Source of the DNA: an unidentified eubacterium SCB49
GTDB lineage: Bacteria; Bacteroidota; Bacteroidia; Flavobacteriales; Flavobacteriaceae
Length of the DNA: 64,000 bases
NCBI GenBank assembly: GCA_000170815.1
Contig: ABCO01000010.1
Location: 17,652 to 81,651 of the forward strand
Direction of reading: 5' to 3'
Each line of letters begins with the position of its first letter. The first letter of the stretch is position 1. Of this stretch, positions 1-9,355 are shown in pieces. Below the pieces are notes generated by a model. The model had not been told where the DNA came from and made no database searches. It saw nothing but the letters and a program-made list of their open reading frames with translations. Position numbers and translations under genes: made by a program.

Positions 1-1
1 A

Positions 2-232
2 GTAACTGTGTTAGGGCATATACAAAGAGGTGGAGCCCCAAGTTGCTACGATCGCGTATTAGCAAGTAGATTAGGGGTAGGTGCAGTAGATGCATTGCTT
101 AATGGAGAAAGAGATGTAATGATAGGGATTGTCCATAATAAAGTAGTGAGTGTAGATTTTAAAACATCATTAGAAGGAAAAAATAAAATAGATAAAGACT
201 TAATAAGAGTTGCAGATATCACTTCTGTTTAA
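2..232 (+). CDS. pfkA: 6-phosphofructokinase, C-terminal fragment
   Basis: This is the last 76 codons of ATP-dependent 6-phosphofructokinase, which phosphorylates fructose 6-phosphate in glycolysis. The gene is cut by the window edge, so the frame is already open at base 2. The recognisable piece is [17 protein letters not shown], the conserved C-terminal substrate-binding loop of the PfkA family, followed by the usual ending with a small beta strand ([15 protein letters not shown]). It sits 46 bp before gapA on the same strand, and the two are probably co-transcribed. The identification is firm for the family; which subtype (ATP or PPi) cannot be judged from this fragment. Confidence 0.93.
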   Translation, partial: VTVLGHIQRGGAPSCYDRVLASRLGVGAVDALLNGERDVMIGIVHNKVVSVDFKTSLEGKNKIDKDLIRVADITSV

Positions 233-278
233 TTAATTAGTAATAAAAACGGCGACGCAAATGCAGCCAAAGAAAAGT

Positions 279-1277
279 ATGAAAACAAAAATTGCAATAA
301 ACGGTTTTGGCCGTATAGGAAGAATCGCATTTAGAATCGCAGCTCAAAGTGATAAAGTAGAAGTAGTAGCAGTAAATGATTTATTAGAAGTAGATCATTT
401 GGCTTATCTATTAGAGTATGATTCTGTACACGGTAGATATCAAGGAGATGTAAGTGTAAAAGACGGAAATATTATAGTAGATGGTAAGGTCATAAGAGTT
501 ACAAATGAACGTAACCCAGAAAACCTAAAATGGGACGAAGTACAAGCAGAAATTGTGTTAGACTGTACAGGTATTTTTACAGAAACAACTAATGCAGATG
601 CTCATATTAAAGCGGGTGCAAAAAAAGTAGTAATATCTGCACCTTCAAAAACAGCTCCTATGTTTGTAATGGGAGTAAATCACTTAGAGGTTAAAGCAAC
701 AGATACAATTGTGTCTAATGCTTCTTGTACAACAAATTGTCTAGCTCCAATGGCTAAGATAATTAATGATAATCTTGGAATTGAAGAAGGATTAATGACA
801 ACAATTCACGCATTAACAGCTACCCAATCTACGGTAGATATGCCTTCTAGAAAAAATTATAGATTAGGTAGAAGTGGGGTAGCAAACATTATCCCTTCAA
901 CCACAGGTGCAGCAGTAGCGGTAACAAAAGTAATCCCTTCTTTAGTAGGTAAACTAACCGGTATGGCTTTTAGAGTCCCTACAGTTGATGTTTCTGTAGT
1001 AGATTTAACTGTTAGAACAAAAAAGCCTGCCACAGCTCAAGAGGTAAAACAACTTTTTAAAGATGCAGCAAATGGTGAGTACAAAGGTATTGTAGGTTAC
1101 ACAGAAGAACCTGTAGTATCTATGGATTATCGCAGCAACCCACATACCTGTAATTTTGATGCAGAAGCAGGGATTGCACTTAATGATAATTTCTTTAAAT
1201 TAGTAGCTTGGTACGATAACGAATATGGCTACTCTGCTAAGTTGATAGACCTGACAGCTCACGTTGCTTCATTGTAA
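279..1277 (+). CDS. gapA: type I glyceraldehyde-3-phosphate dehydrogenase
   Basis: Converts glyceraldehyde 3-phosphate to 1,3-bisphosphoglycerate with NAD in the cytosol. The NAD-binding Rossmann start is clear ([16 protein letters not shown]), the acidic residue that selects NAD is present (VAVNDL), and the catalytic cysteine lies in [13 protein letters not shown]. The C-terminal WYDNEYGYS motif is intact. A longer reading from 261 exists, but the family starts right at [11 protein letters not shown], so I place the start at 279 (332 residues, normal length). It lies between pfkA and a sugar kinase plus pgi, which makes a glycolytic gene cluster. A hairpin follows the gene. Confidence 0.97.
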   Translation: MKTKIAINGFGRIGRIAFRIAAQSDKVEVVAVNDLLEVDHLAYLLEYDSVHGRYQGDVSVKDGNIIVDGKVIRVTNERNPENLKWDEVQAEIVLDCTGIFTETTNADAHIKAGAKKVVISAPSKTAPMFVMGVNHLEVKATDTIVSNASCTTNCLAPMAKIINDNLGIEEGLMTTIHALTATQSTVDMPSRKNYRLGRSGVANIIPSTTGAAVAVTKVIPSLVGKLTGMAFRVPTVDVSVVDLTVRTKKPATAQEVKQLFKDAANGEYKGIVGYTEEPVVSMDYRSNPHTCNFDAEAGIALNDNFFKLVAWYDNEYGYSAKLIDLTAHVASL

Positions 1278-1308
1278 TAAGCTTTATAGCTATCATTTAA
1301 AACTTGTC

Positions 1309-1344
1309 AAAGACTATTCCTATTGTTATGGTGAATAGTCTTTG
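1309..1344 (+). terminator. candidate intrinsic terminator after gapA
   Basis: AAAGACTATTC and GAATAGTCTTT form an 11-bp stem around a loop of about 12 nt. It is followed by a T-rich but interrupted stretch (TTTGTTGTTTTAT). It sits between gapA and the next gene. Confidence 0.6.
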
Positions 1345-1377
1345 TTGTTTTATAAGGCTTTATTAATAAATAAATTA

Positions 1378-2256
1378 ATGATTTTAATAACCGATAGTGG
1401 TTCTACAAAGTGTGATTGGATTCTTCTTGATGAAAAGGGAGAAGTGATTTTAAAAACACGTACACCAGGGTTGAACCCAGCAGTAACACCTGAAGAAGAA
1501 CTTAAAAATAGAATTGTTGCAAACGAAGCTTTACAAGTAGTTTTTAGTAAAGTTTTACAAGTAGATTTTTATGGGGCAGGTTGCGGAACCGCACAACCCT
1601 CAGCGCTTTTAAGTAAGGTGCTAGCGTCGCTATTTATGAATGCCGAAATTACTGTTTCAGAAGATACAATGGCTGCAGTATATGCAACAACAATAGAGCC
1701 GGGTATTGTCTGTATTTTAGGAACAGGTTCTAATAGTTGCTATTTTGACGGAAATACCATTCATAGTCCTATAGCATCTTTGGGGTATATTTTAATGGAT
1801 GAAGCAAGTGGCAATTACTTCGGAAAAAGGCTTTTGCGAGATTATTTCTATAAAAAAATGCCAGAACAACTCGCTAAATCGTTCGAGGCCAAATTTAACC
1901 TTAATGCTGACGAAATTAAATTAAACTTGTATAAAAAGCCCAATGCAAATATGTACTTGGCTTCTTTCGCTGAGTTTATTTTTCATGAAGAAAAAAACAG
2001 ACCATACGGCATAGTTGAAATTAATGATTATTTTTACGCATTATTGAGCGAAGGTATCAATAGCTTTATAGAGAATCATATATTGTGTTTTAAAGAAGCG
2101 CAGCACGTGCCTATTCATTTTGTAGGTAGTATTGCCCATTTTAGTCAAGACATTATTCGTGATTGTTTTAAGCAACACCATTTAGTATTAGGCAACATTA
2201 TTCGTCGTCCTATTGATGGTTTAATCAAATATTATCGCCAGCATAAATTAAATTAG
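1378..2256 (+). CDS. BadF/BadG-type ATPase, N-acetylglucosamine kinase-like
   Basis: A sugar-kinase/actin-fold ATPase of the BadF/BadG/BcrA/BcrD group, which in Bacteroidota is usually called N-acetylglucosamine kinase. The phosphate-1 loop is ILITDSGSTKCDW at the N-terminus, and the phosphate-2 loop is ILGTGSNSCYFDG near residue 125. The length (292 residues) fits the family. The open frame extends to 1342, but the extra 12 residues are unlike family members, so I start at the ATG at 1378, immediately before ILITDSGST. It is 17 bp before pgi and in the same orientation, which supports a role in hexose or amino-sugar entry to glycolysis. The exact substrate is not shown by the sequence. Confidence 0.85.
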   Translation: MILITDSGSTKCDWILLDEKGEVILKTRTPGLNPAVTPEEELKNRIVANEALQVVFSKVLQVDFYGAGCGTAQPSALLSKVLASLFMNAEITVSEDTMAAVYATTIEPGIVCILGTGSNSCYFDGNTIHSPIASLGYILMDEASGNYFGKRLLRDYFYKKMPEQLAKSFEAKFNLNADEIKLNLYKKPNANMYLASFAEFIFHEEKNRPYGIVEINDYFYALLSEGINSFIENHILCFKEAQHVPIHFVGSIAHFSQDIIRDCFKQHHLVLGNIIRRPIDGLIKYYRQHKLN

Positions 2257-2273
2257 CTTAGCAAAACAACTCA

Positions 2274-3779
2274 ATGCCCATCCCAAAAATAAACCCTACA
2301 ACTACAAATGCCTGGCAGAAACTTGAAGCTCATTTTGAAGCCATTTACGATGTGCATATCCAAGAATTGTTTGCTTCAGAAAAAGGAAGACGTAAATCTA
2401 TGTCTTTTGTTTGGGAAGACGTATCGCTAGATTATTCAAAAAATAGAATAAGTGCCGAAACGTTCCAGTTATTACTACAATTAGCAGAAGAATGTAAATT
2501 AAAAGAGGCGATAGACGCTCAGTATAATGGCGAAACGATTAATGAAACAGAGGGTAGGGCTGTGCTTCATACAGCTTTAAGGGATTTTAAAAACCTGAAA
2601 CCCGAAGTGGAAGCCGCACTTGAAAAAATGCGTGACTTTTCAGAAAAAATAATCTCAGGAGATTGGAAAGGGCATACAGGAAAAGCGATAACAGATATCG
2701 TAAATATTGGTGTTGGTGGGAGTAGTTTAGGTCCGGCAATGACAACCGAAGCTTTATCCTTCTATAAAAATCACTTAAATATACATTATGTTTCTAACGT
2801 AGATGGAGATCACGTTATGGAAACTTTAAAAAAATTAGATCCAGAAACAACACTTTTTATTGTTGTTTCAAAAAGCTTTACGACACAAGAGACTTTGACC
2901 AATGCAAATACAATTCGTAAATGGTTTGTTAAGAATATTTCAGAAACAGCGATTGCAAATCATTTTGTAGCGGTATCTGCAAATAATACAGAAGCTCAAA
3001 AATTTGGTATTTCCGAAGATAATATTTTCCCTATGTGGGATTGGGTTGGTGGTCGTTTTTCTCTTTGGAGTGCTGTAGGTTTGTCTACATGCTGTTCTGT
3101 AGGCTATGAACATTTTGAGGCATTATTAAAAGGAGCTCATGCTATGGATGAGCATTTTAAAGATACTTCGTTTGACAAGAATATGCCTGTAATAATGGCA
3201 ATGCTTTCTGTGTGGTATAATAATTTTTTCCAGACAGAAACTGAAATGGTGCTACCATACAGTCAGTACTTATCTAAGCTTGTAAACCACTTACAACAAG
3301 CCGTTATGGAAAGTAATGGTAAAAGTATTGATAGAAACGGAGCGCCTGTTGAGTACCAAACCGGAACAGTTATTTGGGGAAGTACAGGGGTAAATGCACA
3401 ACATGCATTTATGCAATTGTTGCACCAAGGCACAAAACTTATTCCTACAGATTTTATTTGTTTTGAAACATCACTGTATGAGGTTGAAGAGCACCAAGAA
3501 AAATTATTAGCAAATTGCTATGCACAAGCAGATGCACTAGCAAAGGGTACCTTTGGCAAACAAGTAGAAAACAACTTTAAGCGTTTTGAAGGAAATAGCC
3601 CATCAAATATGTTGAAGATAGAAAAACTAACACCAAATTCTCTTGGAAAACTAATTGCTCTATATGAACATAAACTTTTTGTACAAGGGGTAATCTGGAA
3701 TATTTATAGCTATGATCAATGGGGTGTAGAGCTAGGTAAGAAAATGGCAAATGATATACTTTCAAAAAGTAGAATTTAA
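2274..3779 (+). CDS. pgi: glucose-6-phosphate isomerase, short C-terminus
   Basis: Interconverts glucose 6-phosphate and fructose 6-phosphate. Family landmarks are continuous with the E. coli-type enzyme: LDYSKNRI, RAVLHTALRD, NIGVGGSSLGPAM, VSKSFTTQETLTNA, WDWVGGRFSLWSAVG, MESNGKSIDRNG, and the signature YDQWGVELGK. The protein has 501 residues against about 549 in E. coli. Part of the difference is an internal loop, but the C-terminus stops only about 12 residues after GVELGK. The usual SSTNGLINxYK segment, which carries the active-site lysine equivalent to mammalian Lys518, is missing. The next gene is convergent and ends 28 bp away. The identity is certain; full activity is less so. Confidence 0.95.
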   Translation: MPIPKINPTTTNAWQKLEAHFEAIYDVHIQELFASEKGRRKSMSFVWEDVSLDYSKNRISAETFQLLLQLAEECKLKEAIDAQYNGETINETEGRAVLHTALRDFKNLKPEVEAALEKMRDFSEKIISGDWKGHTGKAITDIVNIGVGGSSLGPAMTTEALSFYKNHLNIHYVSNVDGDHVMETLKKLDPETTLFIVVSKSFTTQETLTNANTIRKWFVKNISETAIANHFVAVSANNTEAQKFGISEDNIFPMWDWVGGRFSLWSAVGLSTCCSVGYEHFEALLKGAHAMDEHFKDTSFDKNMPVIMAMLSVWYNNFFQTETEMVLPYSQYLSKLVNHLQQAVMESNGKSIDRNGAPVEYQTGTVIWGSTGVNAQHAFMQLLHQGTKLIPTDFICFETSLYEVEEHQEKLLANCYAQADALAKGTFGKQVENNFKRFEGNSPSNMLKIEKLTPNSLGKLIALYEHKLFVQGVIWNIYSYDQWGVELGKKMANDILSKSRI

Positions 3780-3806
3780 TCAGCTCCAAGATTTACCTGA
3801 ATGAGG

Positions 3807-5252
3807 CTATTTTAGTTGAAGGCTCCACTCGTAATAATGAAAATAAACAAAAGAAAAAGAAGTATTTTTCTTTTGTGAAATGATTTTTAATTCATTTTGT
3901 AATTTATTAATTGAGATTTCTCTACGCTTTGGATGCATAATCATTGTATTAAAAAAAGTGTAAAAACATCGAATTAAATCTTTCTCTCTTTCATTATTTT
4001 TAGCCAATTTTTTTAAGGTTATTATTTCAGATTCCATAAGTCTTATATAATTTACTTCAAAATGAAGTATGAGAGAAAATATTCTTGCCTGAACTTTACG
4101 ATATCCCATTACGCCTCTTTGATGCCATAAATTACAATGATACATACCTAAAGAATGATCTTTAAGGATAATGGCAGATTTTACAATGTTAAAATAGATA
4201 TACTGTATCTGGGCTTCTTCATATTGCGCTGTGTTATTTTCTACTAAATCAATGGCTAACTCTAAATAGGCTTGCATTAATACTACATCATTCGTGTAGT
4301 ATGCAAATTCTAGATTACGGGTATAAAGGATGTATTTGATATAAAATTCTGGATATTCTTTTTTGTGAGATAATTCTAAAAGTAAATTAATACCGTTTTC
4401 AAAATGTTCTTTATTTCTAGTTAGTGCAGAATGATATATGTAATTACTTATTGCGGGTAATATTTGGGTATGATCAAAAAGGTGAATGTTTTTTGTAATA
4501 AAATTTACATAAGCATAAGAAATGCTTAAACCACTTTTAAAATCAGACTGTAAATAGTTGATTAGGACATTAATATAGTACCAGTGTTCTGTAGATTTTT
4601 TACTGAGGCAATGATCTATGTTTTTTATAAGGGGTTGATTTTTAAAGTCTTTCAGTATTTTCATTTCTGCCTTAAAAAGATGTTCACTAAATTGAAATTC
4701 TCGCACCTCCTGGCGTAACATGTGATATTTGTTTTGGTTTAAGATAATAGTGTTAATTGCGGTTCTTTGTTGTCCAAGTTCTTCGAGTTTATCTTTATAT
4801 CCTAATATTCCTTGCTTAAAGAGTATGATCTCTTCAAGCTCTATGAGGCGTAATATTGCTGTAAATTCTTCTTGTTTATATGCATTTGCTTTTAAAACCC
4901 TTAATTTTTTTAAAGCTTCTTTTTTCAGTCCTTTAGCAGAAAGTGCTTCTAGCATAAGGATTCCTTTTTGCAATTTATTTCTCTTAGATTTATTTAAATT
5001 ATAGTTTGATAAACTTAATAATATCTTGTCATTAAGATATTTAACTTCAGAATTTTGGTACTTTTCTATACTCGTCCCTTTAAAGAGCTTTGGGAGTACT
5101 TCTTTATCATACGTTTTTAAACCTTCTATGGCATCATATATTTTTAAATAATTTTTTTCTCCTTCGCCAGCATGAAATTTTGCGTATCGTTTAAAGTATA
5201 TTTTTTCGCTTTTTGTTAAACTCTTGATTAAATCAAATAAGAAATGACTCAT
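3807..5252 (-). CDS. hypothetical helical (TPR-like) Bacteroidota protein
   Basis: I do not recognise a named family. The protein is about 481 residues, rich in Leu, Lys and Glu, and almost wholly helical, with repeating 30-40 residue helix pairs reminiscent of TPR-like solenoids. It has no signal peptide or membrane segment. The start MSHFLFDLIKSLTKSEKIYFKRYAKFH resembles N-termini I associate with uncharacterised Flavobacteriaceae proteins. The frame stays open upstream to 5387, but those 45 residues are Lys-rich and low in complexity, so I chose the ATG at 5252. It is convergent with pgi and divergent from the exported protease, and is probably a single-gene transcript. Confidence 0.7.
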   Translation of the reverse strand: MSHFLFDLIKSLTKSEKIYFKRYAKFHAGEGEKNYLKIYDAIEGLKTYDKEVLPKLFKGTSIEKYQNSEVKYLNDKILLSLSNYNLNKSKRNKLQKGILMLEALSAKGLKKEALKKLRVLKANAYKQEEFTAILRLIELEEIILFKQGILGYKDKLEELGQQRTAINTIILNQNKYHMLRQEVREFQFSEHLFKAEMKILKDFKNQPLIKNIDHCLSKKSTEHWYYINVLINYLQSDFKSGLSISYAYVNFITKNIHLFDHTQILPAISNYIYHSALTRNKEHFENGINLLLELSHKKEYPEFYIKYILYTRNLEFAYYTNDVVLMQAYLELAIDLVENNTAQYEEAQIQYIYFNIVKSAIILKDHSLGMYHCNLWHQRGVMGYRKVQARIFSLILHFEVNYIRLMESEIITLKKLAKNNEREKDLIRCFYTFFNTMIMHPKRREISINKLQNELKIISQKKNTSFSFVYFHYYEWSLQLK

Positions 5253-5550
5253 TAGGTTTCCTATATATTTATTGTTAAAATTACTTGTAAGTTCTTGATA
5301 TAGAGTAAATGTATGCAAATATTGTCTTTTAGGCTTCCTACTTTTATGTAAAAATGTTTTTTTTTTAATTATAGAATCCAAATACATTTATTTTTCAAGG
5401 TTAATAGTTAATTAACTAATAATGAGTGTTTAAACCGCCTAGTTGCTTACGGTAGCTAGGTTTTGTTTACTAATCTAAACCTTGAAATCATAAGTGTTCA
5501 TCGGGATTATTAAAGTCAAATTGATTTTTTAATCTCTAAAATTAAAAGCA

Positions 5551-8500
5551 ATGAAAAAAACAGCTACAATTGTTATGTTATTATTTAGCATGGCCCTTTT
5601 TGCACAAACTTCTTACAATATTCAGTTTCAAAATGAAACAATAAGAATAGAAGAAAACATCAACACTTTTCAATGGAGTGATATGCCAGAATCATCAAAG
5701 TTTAAAAATGGATATTATGGCTGGGTTCAGTTTTTTGAAACTCCCAAGCAATCTATTCAAGATGATTTTAAGCGTAAAGGATTAGAGCTTATTGAATACC
5801 TACCTCACAAAACATATTTGTTTTATTTTTCAGAAAATACATCTATTCAATATTTAATAGAAAGTGGTGTGAGAGCAATAGTTCCTATAGATGGACGCTT
5901 TAAATTATCTTCAGCCTTAAAGATGCCGCCTTATCCAGAATATGCGCTAGATCGAGATAATATATTGGTAACTTTAAAATTTCAGAAGCAAGCAAATTCT
6001 AATGATGTAATAAGAGAATTAGTAAAACAACAAATTGTTGTGAAACAGCAATTTAAAAGTCAAAATGTGATGACTCTTTCTATTCCTAATAACTGTTTAG
6101 AGACATTAGCTAATTTACCTTTTGTAAAATGGATTGAACTTACATCTAACTCAGCAATCCCTCACGATACAAGAGGTAAAAGTTCGCTGAGGTCTAATAA
6201 TTTAGATACGCAAACTTCTGCTGGCAGAAATTATACCGGAGCAGGTATAGGTGTAATGGTTAGAGATTATGGTCCTGTTGAAAATCATGCTGATTTTAAA
6301 GGAAGGCTAGTAAATGATACAAACGGATTAGAAAATTTGAATCATGGAGAGAATGTAGCGGGTATTTTTGCAGGCGCAGGTAATATAAATCCTATAATGA
6401 GAGGTATGGCTGCTGGTGCAGATATATATAATGTTGATTCAACACAAGATTTTATGGATACTCAAACAACATCTTTACTCTATGATGGAACTGTTCAAAT
6501 TACAAATACCTCTTCAGGTTTTCTTTGTCAGAATGGATATACGTTAAATGCAGTTACTTTAGACCAACAAGCCAATGATTTACCGTCGTTATTGCATGTG
6601 CTTTCTGCGGGTAATGCAAATAATTTTGATTGTGATTATGGAGCAGGGGATCAATGGGGTAACCTTGGAGGAGCTAATAAAACAAGTAAAAATAACATAG
6701 CTGCTGCAAATGTTACTTTTGACGGTACCATAGTTGGTACTAGTAGTAGAGGCCCTGCTGCTGATGGGAGAATTAAACCAGACCTTTCTGCAATGGGTGA
6801 TGGACAGTGGACTACAAATGAGGGTGGTGGTTACAACGCGTTTGGGGGTACATCTGCTGCTGCTCCTAGTATTGCAGGAGTTGCTGCCCAGTTATATGAG
6901 GCATATGGTGATTATAATGGTGGTGCATTACCGCAATCTGCTTTAATTAAGGCAGCGATGCTTAATACAACTAACGAAGCAGGTAATATTGGTCCTGATT
7001 TTATTTATGGTTGGGGTATTGTAAACGGACTTCGTGCTGCTAAAATAATTGAGAATACAAATTATCTTAGTGATAACATCACTCAAGGAAATACAAACAA
7101 TCATATAATTAATGTTCCTTCGGGTACTGCGCAAGTGCGCTTTATGGTTTATTGGAATGATGTTCCAGGAGCTATAGATGCAAATCCTGCATTAGTAAAC
7201 GATCTTGATCTTGTGGTAACAGATCCATCAAATAATGCATTGTTTCCTTGGGTTCTTGATTCTACGCCAGATCCTTTGGCGCTTAATGCTCCGGCAACTA
7301 ATGGGCCAGATCATTTAAATAATATGGAGCAAGTGTTGATTAATACTCCTGAAGCTGGGGATTACAATATAGATATATCTGGATTTAATGTTCCAGTGGG
7401 ACCTCAAGAATACTTTGTAGTGTACGAAATAATTACAGATAACATTACGGTTACGTACCCTAATGGTGGGGAGAGCTTAGTGGCTGGTGATTCAGAAGTT
7501 ATTCATTGGGATGCTTATAATACGACATCAGATTTTGATTTAGAGTATTCAATAGATGGAGGGAGCAGCTGGATAAGTATTGCTACAGTGCCTTCAAGCG
7601 AATCAACCTATGTTTGGACAGTGCCAGCTGTAGTAACGGGATCTGAGTTAGTTAGAATTACGAGTGGTGTTTATACAGATACGAGTGATGCAGTATTCTC
7701 TACAGCAGAGCAAGTAGAAGGTTTTGCTTTTTCGGTAGTATGTCCAGATGAAGCGACTTTTGTTTGGGATGCTGTAACAGATGCAGAGTCATATGATGTG
7801 TATTTGTTAGGAGAAAAATATATGGAAATTGTAGGCAATTCTACTACAACATCTATTACCGTACCTATAACAGATGCAGATGCAACTAATTGGGCAGCAA
7901 TTGTGGCTAAAAACGATACAGATAACTGGTCTTCATTACGTACAGTGGCTGTATCAAATACAGGTTTGTTAAACTGCTCATTGCCTAATGACGTAGAGGT
8001 GCTTTCAATTTTGAATGACCTAGGAGATTTTTCATCAGTGTGTTCTGGAGTAACTGATATTATTGTTTCAGCAGAGATTTCTAATTTTGGAATCAATTCA
8101 CAAAATAATTTTGAAGTGTCATATCAATTAAGTGGGCAAGCAGCAGTTACTGAAATTTTTACAGGTACACTTGCCTCTGGAGAACAGGAGGTTTATAATT
8201 TTTCAACGCCAGTTTCTGTAACAGATTCAGGATTTTATACACTTACTGTTTCTGCTAATTTGACTGGAGATGATAATCCAGGTAATAATACTAAAGTAAT
8301 AGAGTTTGTTGCATTTACTGAAGCCACATCTTTAGATTTTGAAGAAGATTTTGATACTAATGGATTTCCTCCTTTAGGTTGGACTATTCTTAACCCAGAT
8401 AATGATTTTACTTGGGAAGAAAGGTCAGATGTAATAGGTGTTGATGGAAACTTAACAGTAGCTGCTTGGCTTAATAATGAGTTTTATAATAATGTGGGTG

Positions 8501-9129
8501 AGATAGATATTTTTCAAACGGAAATATTTGATTTGTCAAATAATTCTGAAGTTGTTTTGACTTTTGATTTAGCTAAAGCTCAATATTCTGATGCTTATAA
8601 TGATACTTTAAAAGTAGAGATATCTATAGATTGTGGTGAAACATATACTACTATTTATGAAAAAGATGGACTAGAATTATCTACCATACCAGATTATAGT
8701 AATAACAATTGGAGTCCAACTTCATCAAACGATTGGAGAACAGAAGAGATTGACCTTAGTTCTTTTGAAAACGAAAAAGTGATGTTCAATTTTGTGAACA
8801 TTACTGGTTATAGCAATAGTACTTTTATTGATAACATAAGGGTATTAGGAGAAACATTAGGGATTGGCGAAAATGAATTGTCTGATATTTCAATGTACCC
8901 AAACCCTGCAAAAGATACTGTGTATATAACCTTGAGTAATCCAGCTGTCACTGATGCGTCTATTGTAATTGTAAATGGTTTAGGGCAAACCGTTAAAACA
9001 ATTTCTAACCAAGAGTTAGGGAATGACGCAGCTCTAGCTATTGATATAGCAGACTATAGCACAGGAATATATTTTGTAACTATAAATACTAATACTATTT
9101 CAACAACTAAGAAATTGATTGTTAAATAA
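5551..9129 (+). CDS. T9SS-exported subtilisin-like (S8) serine protease, multidomain
   Basis: A secreted endopeptidase of 1192 residues. Order: signal peptide (MKKTATIVMLLFSMALFAQ), a propeptide region to about residue 225, an S8 catalytic domain to about 500 with candidate triad Asp239 (VMVRDY), His265 (NHGENVAG) and Ser435 (GGTSAAAPS), and oxyanion Asn in LSAGNANN. It continues with a PPC-like beta domain, an Ig-like module beginning ITVTYPNGGESL (about 630-710), an FN3-like part, a CARDB-like part, a MAM/cleaved-adhesin-like domain (from about 925), and a type IX secretion type A tail (MYPNPAKDTVYI ... GIYFVTINTN ... KKLIVK). It is therefore expected at the cell surface or in the medium. 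The aspartate motif is atypical (RDYG instead of DTG). It stands alone and is followed by a strong terminator. Confidence 0.92.
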   Translation: MKKTATIVMLLFSMALFAQTSYNIQFQNETIRIEENINTFQWSDMPESSKFKNGYYGWVQFFETPKQSIQDDFKRKGLELIEYLPHKTYLFYFSENTSIQYLIESGVRAIVPIDGRFKLSSALKMPPYPEYALDRDNILVTLKFQKQANSNDVIRELVKQQIVVKQQFKSQNVMTLSIPNNCLETLANLPFVKWIELTSNSAIPHDTRGKSSLRSNNLDTQTSAGRNYTGAGIGVMVRDYGPVENHADFKGRLVNDTNGLENLNHGENVAGIFAGAGNINPIMRGMAAGADIYNVDSTQDFMDTQTTSLLYDGTVQITNTSSGFLCQNGYTLNAVTLDQQANDLPSLLHVLSAGNANNFDCDYGAGDQWGNLGGANKTSKNNIAAANVTFDGTIVGTSSRGPAADGRIKPDLSAMGDGQWTTNEGGGYNAFGGTSAAAPSIAGVAAQLYEAYGDYNGGALPQSALIKAAMLNTTNEAGNIGPDFIYGWGIVNGLRAAKIIENTNYLSDNITQGNTNNHIINVPSGTAQVRFMVYWNDVPGAIDANPALVNDLDLVVTDPSNNALFPWVLDSTPDPLALNAPATNGPDHLNNMEQVLINTPEAGDYNIDISGFNVPVGPQEYFVVYEIITDNITVTYPNGGESLVAGDSEVIHWDAYNTTSDFDLEYSIDGGSSWISIATVPSSESTYVWTVPAVVTGSELVRITSGVYTDTSDAVFSTAEQVEGFAFSVVCPDEATFVWDAVTDAESYDVYLLGEKYMEIVGNSTTTSITVPITDADATNWAAIVAKNDTDNWSSLRTVAVSNTGLLNCSLPNDVEVLSILNDLGDFSSVCSGVTDIIVSAEISNFGINSQNNFEVSYQLSGQAAVTEIFTGTLASGEQEVYNFSTPVSVTDSGFYTLTVSANLTGDDNPGNNTKVIEFVAFTEATSLDFEEDFDTNGFPPLGWTILNPDNDFTWEERSDVIGVDGNLTVAAWLNNEFYNNVGEIDIFQTEIFDLSNNSEVVLTFDLAKAQYSDAYNDTLKVEISIDCGETYTTIYEKDGLELSTIPDYSNNNWSPTSSNDWRTEEIDLSSFENEKVMFNFVNITGYSNSTFIDNIRVLGETLGIGENELSDISMYPNPAKDTVYITLSNPAVTDASIVIVNGLGQTVKTISNQELGNDAALAIDIADYSTGIYFVTINTNTISTTKKLIVK

Positions 9130-9149
9130 CCAATGTTTGTTTTAGTTAG

Positions 9150-9183
9150 AAAAGGGACTCAATATGAGTCCCTTTTTTTTTAT
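9150..9183 (+). terminator. intrinsic terminator after the S8 protease
   Basis: A perfect hairpin, AAAGGGACTC AATA-type loop then GAGTCCCTTT, is followed by a run of eight or more T residues. It lies 20 bp after the protease stop codon. Confidence 0.92.
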
Positions 9184-9355
9184 TGGTAGAATTTTCTAAA
9201 CCTATCATTAAAAACTACCCTCGCTAGCGCTAGTTTGTAACTAGTGCTGTCACGAATCTTTCAAACAACTTAAAACCCATTACTTACATTTTAAATAATT
9301 TTCCTATCTTCACAATCAATGGCTACTTTTTTAGCCTGAATTAAAAAGGAAGTTT

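Noticed and set aside
6734..6946. Short open frames on either strand inside large genes (such as those inside the protease, pxpC or hamB)
   Set aside because: They overlap strongly supported coding regions, have low-complexity translations and no family features.
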